A stretch of 64,000 nucleotides of DNA from DATBAX01 sp963723765 (GTDB taxonomy: Bacteria; Acidobacteriota; Terriglobia; Terriglobales; Acidobacteriaceae): assembly GCA_963723765.1 (NCBI GenBank), contig CAVRSD010000010.1, forward strand, positions 203,347 through 267,346, read 5' to 3'. The position numbers and the translations under genes were made by a program. The notes beneath the pieces are model-generated. The model was not told the origin of the DNA. It did no database searches and was given only the letters and a program-made list of their open reading frames with translations. Of this stretch, positions 45,089 through 54,232 are shown piece after piece. Each line of letters opens with the position of its first letter. Position 1 is the stretch's first letter.

Positions 45089-46276
45089 ATGACAGAAAAA
45101 AAATTACCTGTAGGAGCCCTCGTGGTCGGCGGGGACCATCCGGGATTGGGAGTTGCCCGCAGTCTGGGGCGACGGGGGATTCCCGTCTATGTTCTTGAGG
45201 ACCAGCATTCCATATCATCTTTCTCACGCTATGCCAATCGGGTTATACGAGTCCAAGATTTGCTCGACGAACGTAAGACGGTTGACTCGGTGCTTGAAGT
45301 GGGCCGCAAATTCGGGCTACAGGGCTGGGTTTTGTTTCCCACGAGAGACGAAACGGTGGCGGCATTTTCTCGCTATCGGGCGGAATTGACGGATTTCTTT
45401 CGTGTCACCACACCTGAGTGGGAAACCGTCAAGTGGGCGTGGGACAAGAAAAATACTTATGACTTAGCTCTAAGATTGAATATTCCTGTTCCCCAAACCT
45501 GGAATCCACGAACTCCGGAAGAATTATCCGCGTTACACGATCGCTTACCGTTGGCCATCAAGCCTGCAATCAAAGAGAACTTTTTTTATGCGACCAAGGC
45601 CAAAGCGTGGCGGGCAAATACAGTTGAGGAATTGCATCATTTCTTCGAGAAAGCTGGGCGTCAGATTAAGCCGGAAGAGATCATGGTCCAGGAGATTATT
45701 CCAGGGGATGGGCGGCGACAATTTTCGTATTGCGCCTTCTACCGCGACGGAAAGGTGCACAGCAGTATGGTCGCGAGGCGGGGACGGCAACATCCCCGGG
45801 AATTTGGCCGTGCGGCGACGTATGTCGAGAGCATCGAACTGCCTGAAGTCGAAGAGCTTTCCGATCGGTTTTTGAAAGCAATCAATTACTACGGACTGGT
45901 AGAGGTTGAATATAAGCAGGATCCCCGGGACGGCAAATACAAGCTTCTCGACGTCAACGCTCGGGCGTGGGGTTTCCATAGCCTGGGTGCCGCAGCAGGA
46001 GTGGATTTCCCTTACTTGTTATTTGCCGATCAAACTGGCCAGCCGATCGAGCCTTGCCGGGGAAAGGCAGGCGTCGGCTGGCTGCGGGTCGTGACCGACG
46101 TGCCTACAGTTCTTTCAGACTTGGTGCATGGTCAGTTCGAGCTCGGGTCATACTGGAAATCGCTGCGGCGTACCCGTGTCGAGTCGGTATTCAGCCCCGA
46201 AGATCCCCTTCCTTCACTCGGAGAGTTCGTTCTATTGCCATATCTCATCAGCAAGAAATACTTTGTAAAAGGTTAA
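45089..46276 (+). CDS. ATP-grasp ligase
   Basis: Carboxylate-amine or carboxylate-thiol ligase of the ATP-grasp superfamily. N-terminal pre-ATP-grasp domain: GALVVGGDHPGLGVARSLGR, FSRYANRVIRV. ATP-grasp core: KWAWDKKNTYDLALRL, PLAIKPA (ATP-binding Lys), MVQEIIPGDGRRQFSY, and metal-binding EVEYK with LLDVNARAWG (Glu and Asn). This sub-branch is common in EPS and natural-product loci, where it ligates an amino acid to a sugar acid or peptide; the substrates here are unknown. ATG 45089 is used; an ATG at 45044 would overlap the previous gene by 11 bp. Confidence 0.82.
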   Translation: MTEKKLPVGALVVGGDHPGLGVARSLGRRGIPVYVLEDQHSISSFSRYANRVIRVQDLLDERKTVDSVLEVGRKFGLQGWVLFPTRDETVAAFSRYRAELTDFFRVTTPEWETVKWAWDKKNTYDLALRLNIPVPQTWNPRTPEELSALHDRLPLAIKPAIKENFFYATKAKAWRANTVEELHHFFEKAGRQIKPEEIMVQEIIPGDGRRQFSYCAFYRDGKVHSSMVARRGRQHPREFGRAATYVESIELPEVEELSDRFLKAINYYGLVEVEYKQDPRDGKYKLLDVNARAWGFHSLGAAAGVDFPYLLFADQTGQPIEPCRGKAGVGWLRVVTDVPTVLSDLVHGQFELGSYWKSLRRTRVESVFSPEDPLPSLGEFVLLPYLISKKYFVKG

Positions 46277-46377
46277 AACAACACAATTCCTAATTCGGAA
46301 TCCATAGACATCTTGATTTGAGCGGGCATAAATTGCCCCAAAGAAATACGCTCTATAGAGCGCAACGGAGGAACATT

Positions 46378-47238
46378 ATGCCAGTAACCGAACAAGTGGC
46401 CAACACGATCCCGATAGAAAAACGCAATCGGCCAACCTACGCAGAATTTGAAAAAAATTTCTTGAAACCCCATAAACCCGTGGTTATTTCGGGCGCTATT
46501 GACCATTGGAAGGCGAGAAGTTGGACGCCGGAATACTTCCGCAACAACTTTCCCGATCATCCGGTGAGTGTCGATGGCGCAAACTACAAGATGGCCGACT
46601 TCATCGATCTTGTGCTGAATTCCAGCGATGCAAAGCCAGCGCCTTATCTGCGCAACCAGATCATTGATCGGTTTTTGCCGCCAGTACTATCTGATGTCCA
46701 TCCTTTACCGGAGTATTTCTCACCTAACTGGCTGGTTGGACCGCTCTCGCAAATGCTGCGTTCGCGATTGCATGGTGGGAGTGAGGAGCTCTACATTGGG
46801 GGCAGGGGAGGGAAGTTCCCGTTCCTGCATTACGATACCTGGCACACCCACGCTTTTATCGCGCAAATCTACGGGACAAAAGAATTCACCGCATACGCGC
46901 CGGACGAGACACCCTACCTTTACGTAAAAGAAGGACGGAGAAACCAATCGCTGGTGGATATTGAAAATCCAGACTACGAAAAATTCCCGCTTTTCGCGAA
47001 AGCGACCGCCATGCGTTTTAAACTGGAACCCGGGGAAATTCTATTTATTCCTGCTGGCTGGTGGCACACAGCGAAGATGCTCAGCCCTTCAATCTCTGTC
47101 TCAGTAAATCGGGCGAATGCATCGAATTGGAGCGAACTAACCCGAGACATGTGCTCGGGCGCTTCCATGCCGGTCAGGCCGATTGCGGCAGCTTACCTCA
47201 CGGGGATGCGGGTGTTTCGCACCATCTATGGTTCCTAG
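46378..47238 (+). CDS. FIH/JmjC-like 2-oxoglutarate-dependent oxygenase
   Basis: Cupin-8/FIH-type protein of 286 aa; ATG 46378 follows GGAGGA by six bases. Opening RPTYAEFEKNFLKPHKPVVI is the family entry. The iron triad is His151-x-Asp153 in FLHYDTWHTH and His230 in AGWWHTAKM, with PGEILFIPAGWWH as the signature strand and SVNRANA closing it. FIH-type enzymes hydroxylate Asn/Asp/His in proteins or amino acids or peptides; bacterial relatives tailor natural products and sugars. It is second of its kind within 3 kb (compare 42851-43756), and the two are only distantly alike. Confidence 0.83.
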   Translation: MPVTEQVANTIPIEKRNRPTYAEFEKNFLKPHKPVVISGAIDHWKARSWTPEYFRNNFPDHPVSVDGANYKMADFIDLVLNSSDAKPAPYLRNQIIDRFLPPVLSDVHPLPEYFSPNWLVGPLSQMLRSRLHGGSEELYIGGRGGKFPFLHYDTWHTHAFIAQIYGTKEFTAYAPDETPYLYVKEGRRNQSLVDIENPDYEKFPLFAKATAMRFKLEPGEILFIPAGWWHTAKMLSPSISVSVNRANASNWSELTRDMCSGASMPVRPIAAAYLTGMRVFRTIYGS

Positions 47239-47319
47239 TTTCCTTCGAGCTCAATTCAGGATTCTGGCTCTGCAGGCCCCTGAAGATGCTGCGCTAAGCT
47301 GTGGGATAAGGAGTGCTAC

Positions 47320-49647
47320 GTGTTAGTACTCTTGCCCTTTGCAGCCTATCTGGCAGTCTTTTGGGTCCTTCGCCTTCGAGGCGAGGGATGGCGGAGCGCC
47401 GCCTTGGGGGCGGCTGTCTGCTGGGGAACATTCCTTGCGTTGATTACCGAAATACTGAGTGTTCCCCGCTGGATTACCCGTCCAGGGCTATCGTTGGCAT
47501 GGCTCAGCTTCACCTTGATAGCGTTTGGATACGGATGGGTGTTGCAGAGATCGACTTCACTCCGGGATGAACCTAAAGGAGAACAGCAGCCGGCATCAAA
47601 TGCACAAAACTGGAGCGGAATCGATTGGCTGCTGCTTTTTGGCATCGGGCTCATCGTCGCGCTAGTCGGCATCACCGCTCTTCTCAGCGCTCCGAATACG
47701 TGGGATGCAATGGCATACCATATGTCCCGGGTAGTGCAATGGATGACCAACCGGGATGTGGGCCTCTACCCAGCATTTTATTCAGCCCAATTGTTTCTCT
47801 CACCCTGGGCAGAGTATGCGATCTTGCATCTGGACATTTTGTACGGCGGCGACCGCCTGGTGAATTTGGTCGAATTCGCGAGCATGTGCGGCACCCTCAT
47901 TGGGGTTTCACTGATTGCAGAGCGATTGGGCGCGAGCAAACGCGGGCAGTTACTCGCGGCGCTTGCCTGCGCTACGCTTCCCGAAGGCGTTCTCGAAGCC
48001 TCTGGGGCAATGAACACATATGTGGGAGCATTCTGGATTGTCGTGACCGTGTACTATCTGCTTCTCTGGAATGATCGCCAGAGCTGGAATGTGGGTCTTG
48101 CGATTGGTTTCGCCATGGGCCTGGCGATTATGACGAAAGGTACCGCCTATTTGTTTCTGCCTTGCGTAATCCTCGCATGCTGGTTGATGGGTGCTTCTGC
48201 CTCTCGCAAGAAGTTGCTGGCGTATGCCCCCGTTATCCTGCTTGCAATTCTGGTTTTAAATGGGCCGCTATATGCGCGTAACTACAAGTTAAGTGGCTCG
48301 CCGCTGGGATTCTCCTCGCCGCTGGGTAATGATCCCCAGCGTCAATATGCCAATGGTCACGTTTCGCTGTCGGTCACATTCTCGAGCATGGTCAAGAACC
48401 TCTCCCTGCACGCGGGCACACCTATCGATGCAGTGAATAGCCGTATCAATTCGGCGATCCGAGGCACCTTCAAAATCCTGGGAATTGATCCCGACGACAA
48501 GACTTCGACCTATCGCGGCGGGTTTCATCTGAATCGTATTTCTACTCACGAGGCCCGCGCCAGCAACCCGTTCCAACTTACCCTTATTTGCATCGCCGGC
48601 GTCTTGATCGTGGGCGGCAAGTTTGGGCACAAGAACCTGCGTCTTTATTTTTTTAGCCTAATCGCTTCTTTCGCGCTCTTTTGCGCGTTCATTCGCTGGC
48701 AGCCATGGAACAGCCGTTATCATTTGCCGCTCTTCGCACTCGGCCTGGCGTTGGTAGGAGTAGTGATCGAACGCGCGTGGCCACGGTGGGGAGTGACTTG
48801 CGTCGCTCTCCTTCTGTTGGTTTCGGCGATTCCATTTGCGCTACTGAACTCTTTAAGACCGTTGGTTCCAATGATGTCCACAAGTATTTTTAACGATTCC
48901 AGGATGGACACCTATTTTGCCGACTCTCATCAACTTTGGATAGACTCGTATCGCTCCGCTGCCCAATTCGTATCATCGGGCACCTGCAACTACATCGGCG
49001 TAGACACTTCGTTGGAAGACTTCGATTACCCCATGTTCATCATGCTCGGGGCTGGGCATAGTGACCGGGAAATTCACTATACTGGTGTAAGGAATCTGAC
49101 TGCTTCCTATGCAAGGCCTGAGAGCAGACCACCGTGTGTTGTTGTTTGTCTGCGATGTGCAAATGCGCCTTCAAAGTGGGCCGAATACCAGACAGTAGGT
49201 GGTCGAGTGTCTGTGTTTGGTGACGTTGCCGTGTTTAGCCCGGCCGGTAGTGCGCCGAACACGGAAACGATACATTTGCCCGATCCTTCACAGGTGGGAG
49301 CCATTCTTGGGCGGCTGGACAGCTATCGTGAGTCGCCTCGACCAATTGATTTCAGTGCGCTGGATGCCAAAGTACGACGCGCCAGCCGTGACTGGCCCGG
49401 GAAGCGCAGCGACCTCAGGGCGCGAATGAATGCCCTATACACCGACAGTTTGACCCTATGGAGGGTCCGGGACTCGGTTGATCCCATGCTGAAGAAAGGC
49501 GAGACCTCTGATGCTTCAAAGATCGATCGCCTTCAACTGGAGTCCGCATGGGAAGTTACGACAGACTGGGACCATACAATCGACGATAAAATGCAGCAGT
49601 TTGATCGGTGCATTGACCAGCTATACGCAACAGCTGAGCGGCCTTGA
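47320..49647 (+). CDS. Large GT-C-like membrane protein (glycosyltransferase family 39/83-like)
   Basis: 775-aa protein with about 10-12 membrane helices in the first 520 residues and a soluble C-terminal part of about 250. Residues around SAPNTWDAMAYHMSRVVQWM sit in the first large loop, where GT-C enzymes hold their acidic catalytic motif, so transfer of a polyprenyl-phosphate-linked sugar is plausible. Loop LAIMTKGTAYLFLPC is typical of ArnT/PMT-like proteins. GTG 47320 is chosen because AAGGAG lies seven bases upstream. Function as a glycosyltransferase is inferred from topology, not demonstrated by a complete motif set. Confidence 0.65.
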   Translation: MLVLLPFAAYLAVFWVLRLRGEGWRSAALGAAVCWGTFLALITEILSVPRWITRPGLSLAWLSFTLIAFGYGWVLQRSTSLRDEPKGEQQPASNAQNWSGIDWLLLFGIGLIVALVGITALLSAPNTWDAMAYHMSRVVQWMTNRDVGLYPAFYSAQLFLSPWAEYAILHLDILYGGDRLVNLVEFASMCGTLIGVSLIAERLGASKRGQLLAALACATLPEGVLEASGAMNTYVGAFWIVVTVYYLLLWNDRQSWNVGLAIGFAMGLAIMTKGTAYLFLPCVILACWLMGASASRKKLLAYAPVILLAILVLNGPLYARNYKLSGSPLGFSSPLGNDPQRQYANGHVSLSVTFSSMVKNLSLHAGTPIDAVNSRINSAIRGTFKILGIDPDDKTSTYRGGFHLNRISTHEARASNPFQLTLICIAGVLIVGGKFGHKNLRLYFFSLIASFALFCAFIRWQPWNSRYHLPLFALGLALVGVVIERAWPRWGVTCVALLLLVSAIPFALLNSLRPLVPMMSTSIFNDSRMDTYFADSHQLWIDSYRSAAQFVSSGTCNYIGVDTSLEDFDYPMFIMLGAGHSDREIHYTGVRNLTASYARPESRPPCVVVCLRCANAPSKWAEYQTVGGRVSVFGDVAVFSPAGSAPNTETIHLPDPSQVGAILGRLDSYRESPRPIDFSALDAKVRRASRDWPGKRSDLRARMNALYTDSLTLWRVRDSVDPMLKKGETSDASKIDRLQLESAWEVTTDWDHTIDDKMQQFDRCIDQLYATAERP

Positions 49648-49655
49648 AGTTGATG

Positions 49656-49672
49656 CGAGAGCTGCGCTCTCG
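49656..49672. terminator. Possible bidirectional terminator between convergent genes
   Basis: CGAGAG-CTGCG-CTCTCG forms a perfect 6-bp stem with a 5-base loop, nine bases after the stop of the + strand membrane-protein gene and ahead of the end of the - strand methyltransferase gene. It is followed on + by TTTGG only. The position between converging genes supports a terminator role; the short T-run weakens it. Confidence 0.4.
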
Positions 49673-49892
49673 TTTGGCGCTTGGTAGACACAAAATTCAT
49701 GTTGCTAGTAGCGGCAAAATACCTGCCTCGCACCTTTGTGAATAAATCCTGACGACGCCTCCTTCCGCTGCCTCCAGAAGTTAGCCTCACAATGCTGCTA
49801 CTTCCTCCCGCCACGGCGTTTTTAATTTTCTCTCAACTTCTGCACCCAAGGAAACTGACCGGCGGAGCTGCGTCCTGGCACTCGCCATTTTC

Positions 49893-50663
49893 CTAGCTGG
49901 CACGAAAATACAGACCTGAGTGGGCAGGAAACGACGCTTCCGGATGAAAGGGAATTCGTCCTGGATGGCTCGGAACGCTCCACTGGTCCACGAGTTTGTA
50001 ACCGAGCTGGCAGATCGAACCGATGAACTCCTTCCGATTGAAGATATACATTGGGTGAAAAGCAACACCTCCATTCTGCAGGGTGACAATGGTAGGGCCG
50101 TCGTAAAGTGGAAGTTTGTTCAACACTAAATGTTTGGGTCTGGATTTCAAGCTTGTAAGGCTCTCAGCAAATGTGGGAGATTCCACATACTGCAATGATC
50201 CCGCGGCGAGCAGGACATCAGCGCCATCCGCATCAGCGAACTGCTTTGCGAAGCTCAGTTGTTTCTTGCCTTGCTCGGCAGCAATCTTTTCTCCATACTG
50301 CATGATCTCGGGTACATCGCAAACCACCCAACGCATCCCCGGGGAATAGTCAATGTATTGAGTGTAGGCATAAAAATGTGTCCCACAGTGCCCACCGAAG
50401 TCGAAGAGCCTCGCGGGGCGTTGCAGGAGAGGCGCTAGCCAGAACATAACGGGATAGTCGAAGGAGAAGATTCGCGACCGCCTGTCCGCAAACTCTTCTG
50501 CGTAGTCCTGGGTCCCGAACCCGAGCGGCTTATTATTAGGTGCAGAGTGGGAAGCCTCCTCAAAGCTGGAAAACACTCCGCGGAATGCCCCATAGCCATT
50601 GCCGGAAAAGCGTTTTTCATAAAATCGTTCGAGCAACGGCCGAACCAACGGCCAGGTTTCCAA
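49893..50663 (-). CDS. Putative methyltransferase, TIGR04325 family
   Basis: 256-aa protein. FGGHCGTHFYAYTQ is the SAM-binding Gly-rich loop, RWVVCDVPEIMQYGE the following strand with an acidic residue, and LLAAGSLQYVESP the next. The end KLVDQWSVPSHPGRIPFHPE is typical of the TIGR04325 family, common in EPS and O-antigen loci and thought to methylate sugars. An in-frame stop lies just upstream of the ATG, so the start is safe. It is the only gene between 47 and 54 kb on the minus strand, and so has its own control. Confidence 0.8.
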   Translation of the reverse strand: METWPLVRPLLERFYEKRFSGNGYGAFRGVFSSFEEASHSAPNNKPLGFGTQDYAEEFADRRSRIFSFDYPVMFWLAPLLQRPARLFDFGGHCGTHFYAYTQYIDYSPGMRWVVCDVPEIMQYGEKIAAEQGKKQLSFAKQFADADGADVLLAAGSLQYVESPTFAESLTSLKSRPKHLVLNKLPLYDGPTIVTLQNGGVAFHPMYIFNRKEFIGSICQLGYKLVDQWSVPSHPGRIPFHPEASFPAHSGLYFRAS

Positions 50664-50726
50664 GCGGGTCTGCCAACTGCTAGCGGATTTGGTTGCGTCG
50701 TTAATTACTTCGCTCCTGGAGCCACC

Positions 50727-50756
50727 TTGGGCAGCTTTGGCTGAGTCAAATATAAT
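50727..50756 (+). promoter_or_regulatory. Candidate sigma70-type promoter for the phosphoesterase gene
   Basis: A perfect -10 hexamer TATAAT (50751-50756) lies 18 bp after TTGGGC (50727-50732), a partial -35. It stands in the 215-bp divergent gap between the minus-strand methyltransferase and the + strand phosphoesterase, about 120 bp before the latter's start. Confidence 0.42.
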
Positions 50757-50878
50757 ACAAGCAGCGTTAAGGATGATGTGACGATAGTTGGTGTTCGTGT
50801 GCTCGAACGCTACGAAATGTGCAATGGAACGGCTGCCAGACCGCTGGCAAGATCCCGATTGGACGAAGGCGGTAATCG

Positions 50879-51757
50879 TTGTCTCTGACTCGAAGGAGAT
50901 TTCTACAGGGAAGTGCGGTGGTTGCTGCTGCCGGAGGCTTGACGGTGTTCGCTGACGCCCTCCTGATTGAGCCTAATCGCCCGGTTCTAACCAGAGTAGA
51001 TGTTCATCTGCATCGTCTGCATGACGTATTTGATGGTTTTACGATTGCACAATTGAGTGACTTTCATTACGATCCGCATTTTTCCGCCACGCCCATCCGG
51101 ATCGCAGTTGAAATGGTCAACCAGCTTCAGCCCGACCTGATTGTACTGACCGGAGACTTCGTGACAGCGCCGTTTCTCCGGCATCGCCTTCACCGGAATC
51201 TCAAAAAAGCTGCGGAGACGGCTGGGCCCTGCGGCGCATTGCTGAACAAGCTAAAGGCGAAATTCGGAGTGATGTCGGTCATTGGCAATCACGATGGTGA
51301 TACCGATCCGGACTTGGTAAAAGCGATTCTTAAGTCACGAGGGTTACCGGTGATGTACGACGAGTCCCGGCCCATTGAACTTGACGGTAAGAAACTCTGG
51401 ATCGCGGGCCTTGACGATAATCCTGATGAAACTGATCTTACCGCTGCGTTGAAGATAGTTCCTCCCGACGAGCCCGTGGTGGTCTTGATCCATGAGCCGG
51501 ACACCGCCGATTTCGTCTGCAAATATCCGGTGGATCTCCAGCTTTCCGGCCACTCTCATGGCGGGCAGGTGCGACTCCCGTTTATTGGCGCTACATACTT
51601 ACCGCCACTCGCAAGGAAATATCCGCGCGGATTGCGCAAAGTGGGAGGCCTAACTCTCTACACGAATGTCGGCATTGGCACCATGGGGGTACCACTACGA
51701 TTGAATTGCCCGCCGGAAGTGACTCTGTTTACGCTGCGGGGAGGCCCTGTCAGCTAG
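50879..51757 (+). CDS. Tat-exported metallophosphoesterase
   Basis: Starts at a TTG and opens with a twin-arginine signal, TRRRFLQGSAVVAAAGG, so the folded enzyme is exported. Calcineurin-like metal motifs are all present: AQLSDFHYDP (D-x-H), LTGDFV (GD), VIGNHDG (GNHD), VLIHEPD, and SGHSHGGQVRLP (GHxH). It resembles YkuE/YaeI-type phosphodiesterases that act on lipids. The length of 292 aa is usual. It is separated from the EPS genes before it by a divergent gap and is followed closely by the LamG-VanZ gene. Confidence 0.88.
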   Translation: MSLTRRRFLQGSAVVAAAGGLTVFADALLIEPNRPVLTRVDVHLHRLHDVFDGFTIAQLSDFHYDPHFSATPIRIAVEMVNQLQPDLIVLTGDFVTAPFLRHRLHRNLKKAAETAGPCGALLNKLKAKFGVMSVIGNHDGDTDPDLVKAILKSRGLPVMYDESRPIELDGKKLWIAGLDDNPDETDLTAALKIVPPDEPVVVLIHEPDTADFVCKYPVDLQLSGHSHGGQVRLPFIGATYLPPLARKYPRGLRKVGGLTLYTNVGIGTMGVPLRLNCPPEVTLFTLRGGPVS

Positions 51758-51765
51758 CTGGCCAC

Positions 51766-52896
51766 ATGCCACCACAGACTCAAGGACTCAAGTTTCTGCG
51801 ATTCGCTTGTGTTGCCTTCTGGCTTGTCCTCATGGTGTTTGGCCTGTGGCCCTTCAACTTTTTTCCAAAAAATAGAGTGGAATGGCTGAAGGAGGGTAAT
51901 GGGATTCACTTTGATTGGCATGGCCAGATCTACTCAGATGCTCAATGGAAAATGCCGGGATCGCAATCCGTTTCTTCCGCAAAAGATTCCTTTAGCATTG
52001 AAATTTGGTTACAGCCCGACAAGGCCTATAGCTGGGGGACAGTTCTCTCGATTTACAATCCGACGCAGCCTGAGCGCTTAAGAATCAATCAGTCTTTGTC
52101 CGACCTGGTGTTGCGAGGTGAATTTCTGGATCAGAACGGCCGCTCAGGCTACAAACCTGTTTGGCTAACCAGGATCTTTGAGAATCAACAGGCGCGCTTT
52201 GTAACCTTTACTTCCGGGCTTGAGGGCACAACCGTTTATCTGGAAGGCGTTCGTGAGCACTTTATCCAGTGCTCGCCGGCCGGTGATAATTTCTCCGGCC
52301 GTTTCCTGGTCGGTCATTCCGGCTCGGAAAATAGCGCTTGGGCTGGCACACTGCGCGGTCTGGCCATCTATGATCGAAGCCTCACGGCGGACGAGGTACG
52401 CGAACACTACGCAGCTTGGAGAGGACACAGGATTGCGGAACTGGCTAAAGCCAAAGGAATTGTGGGCCTATATCCGTTTGATGAGCAGGCTGGTAATCTT
52501 GTTCACAATCACGCAGGATCAATACCTGATCTTGTCATACCGCCCAAATTCTACATTCTTCACCGAAGGTTCCTCGCAGACCCTTTGAACCTCCAGAGAT
52601 CAGACATCTCAGACGCAGTCGTAAATATTCTTGGATTTATTCCGTTCGGCTTGTTGATCTCACTGTACTTTTCACAAGCGATGGGCTTATCAAGGATTCA
52701 GGCGATCGTTTGGGCGATTGCCATCGGTGGAATGACCAGTTTTTCGATTGAGTTTCTCCAAGCCTATTTGCCGACGAGGGATTCATCCTACCTGGACCTG
52801 GTCAACAATATTCTGGGCACTACGCTGGGGGCGATGGTGGCAGAGCGGTTTCCCCTGGTCACGAGATTCTTCATGCGTGACCGGTTGTTGTCATAG
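51766..52896 (+). CDS. LamG (concanavalin-like) plus VanZ-like membrane protein
   Basis: ATG 51766 lies 9 bases after the previous stop. Membrane helix at about 10-30 (FLRFACVAFWLVLMVFGLWPFNF). Residues about 45-230 form a LamG-type jelly roll: FSIEIWLQPDKAYSWGT, ARFVTFTSGLEGTTVYLEGV, GRFLVGHSGSENSAWAGTLR and IYDRSLTADEVREHY. The C-terminal 100 residues are VanZ-like, with three helices and the signature VVNILGFIPFGLLISLYF, SFSIEFLQAYLPTRDSSYLD and LVNNILGTTLGA. VanZ itself lowers teicoplanin binding; the biochemical role of the domain is unclear. The lectin-like part would be extracytoplasmic and could bind glycan. 376 aa. Confidence 0.82.
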   Translation: MPPQTQGLKFLRFACVAFWLVLMVFGLWPFNFFPKNRVEWLKEGNGIHFDWHGQIYSDAQWKMPGSQSVSSAKDSFSIEIWLQPDKAYSWGTVLSIYNPTQPERLRINQSLSDLVLRGEFLDQNGRSGYKPVWLTRIFENQQARFVTFTSGLEGTTVYLEGVREHFIQCSPAGDNFSGRFLVGHSGSENSAWAGTLRGLAIYDRSLTADEVREHYAAWRGHRIAELAKAKGIVGLYPFDEQAGNLVHNHAGSIPDLVIPPKFYILHRRFLADPLNLQRSDISDAVVNILGFIPFGLLISLYFSQAMGLSRIQAIVWAIAIGGMTSFSIEFLQAYLPTRDSSYLDLVNNILGTTLGAMVAERFPLVTRFFMRDRLLS

Positions 52897-52916
52897 AAGT
52901 CATATTCCCCTAGCTG

Positions 52917-54176
52917 ATGTTGGGTGTCCCGCTCCGCGGGTTGTTTTTTATGCACTTCCAGAAACTGCTGCGGTATGTATTTTGTGCGGTGGTCGCGACA
53001 GCGGCCGCCGCCCTATTCGGGCTCTTGCTGCTAAATGTGGGTGGGTGGCGGGCGCTCGTCCTAGCGAGAATGTTCCGCGTCGATAATGACCCCGTTGTTG
53101 TTCCACCGCCATCGAACTTCCAACCGCATGTCCCCCCTGGATTCAAAGTATCCGTTTTCGCCTCAGGCTTTACCGAACCACGATGGTTGGCTGTGGCTCC
53201 CAATGGCGATGTGTTTGTGGCCGATTCGGCGGTTGGACAAGTGGTGGCGTTGCACGACTCGCAGGGGAAGGGAATTGCCGCATCCCGCGACATTTTTGCC
53301 GATCACTTGAACCTGCCGTTTGGGATCGCCTTCCATGACGACTACGTTTACATTGCCGACACAAACGAAGTCCTGCGCTTTCGCTATGACCCCAAGACCT
53401 CGATGCGGCTTGGTGGCGCGGAGCACATCCTCGACCTCCCGGGGATGGGCTATCACCAGCATTGGACCCGGTCGTTGGCTTTTAGCCCAGATGGCAAGAA
53501 ACTTTTTGTTTCGATTGGATCGAAAACCAATGTCTCGATCGAGGCTGATCCCCGCCGCGCCGCGATTCTGATCGCGAACCCCGATGGGACAGACGTGCGA
53601 ATCTTTGCCAACGGGTTGCGAAATGCCGTCGGCATTTCATTCAATCCCGGCTCTGGAGCCTTGTGGGCTTCCGTAAACGAACGGGATGACATTGGCGACG
53701 ATGTCCCATCCGACTATTTCACACATATCGTCGAGGGTGGCTTTTATGGATGGCCCTACGCTTACATCGGAGCACACGTGGATGATCGTGTTTCTCCGAG
53801 GCCTGATCTAGTGGCAAAAACGATTGTCCCGGGTGTTCTTTTAGGGGCGCACGTTGCACCGCTGCAGTTTGCTTTTTATGACAAGCAAGAATTTCCTGCC
53901 CCGTATACAGGCGGAGCTTTTGTGGCCGAACACGGTTCCTGGAACCGGCGGATTCGGAGCGGATACCAAGTCGTCTTTATCCCGTTTCGCAACGGCACGC
54001 CTTCTGGAGAACCAACGCCTTTTTTCTCGGGGTTCGTGCCTGATCCAACTGGCAAGGAGGTCTATGGTCGTATGGTTGGCGTTGCTGTCGCAGCCGACGG
54101 CTCTCTCCTAATCTCGGACGACGCGGGAAAGAGGATATGGAGAGTTTTGTACAAGAATGAGTCCCCGGGCCCGTAA
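52917..54176 (+). CDS. Membrane-anchored PQQ-type sugar dehydrogenase (Gdh/sorbosone dehydrogenase fold)
   Basis: Six-bladed propeller oxidoreductase of the glucose/sorbosone dehydrogenase family. An N-terminal helix at about 16-45 anchors it in the membrane; the rest is periplasmic. Repeated blade motifs include EPRWLAVAPNGDVFVADS, LNLPFGIAFHDDYVYIADT, HWTRSLAFSPDGKKLFVSIG, IFANGLRNAVGISFNPG, GGFYGWPYAYIG and VAVAADGSLLISDDAGKRIW. The motif ANGLRNAVG is typical. Cofactor binding (PQQ) is assumed from the family. The alternative start ATG 52950 is possible. Confidence 0.82.
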   Translation: MLGVPLRGLFFMHFQKLLRYVFCAVVATAAAALFGLLLLNVGGWRALVLARMFRVDNDPVVVPPPSNFQPHVPPGFKVSVFASGFTEPRWLAVAPNGDVFVADSAVGQVVALHDSQGKGIAASRDIFADHLNLPFGIAFHDDYVYIADTNEVLRFRYDPKTSMRLGGAEHILDLPGMGYHQHWTRSLAFSPDGKKLFVSIGSKTNVSIEADPRRAAILIANPDGTDVRIFANGLRNAVGISFNPGSGALWASVNERDDIGDDVPSDYFTHIVEGGFYGWPYAYIGAHVDDRVSPRPDLVAKTIVPGVLLGAHVAPLQFAFYDKQEFPAPYTGGAFVAEHGSWNRRIRSGYQVVFIPFRNGTPSGEPTPFFSGFVPDPTGKEVYGRMVGVAVAADGSLLISDDAGKRIWRVLYKNESPGP

Positions 54177-54232
54177 ACTGATCAGTCATCGCTAGGCGGT
54201 AGCGTCGGCGTGCTACACCTTGTTAGTGTTAG

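Noticed and set aside
46300..46345. GGGCA-TAAAT-TGCCC hairpin as a terminator before the second oxygenase gene
   Set aside because: Only five base pairs, no T-run, and it lies within a short gap of a likely operon.
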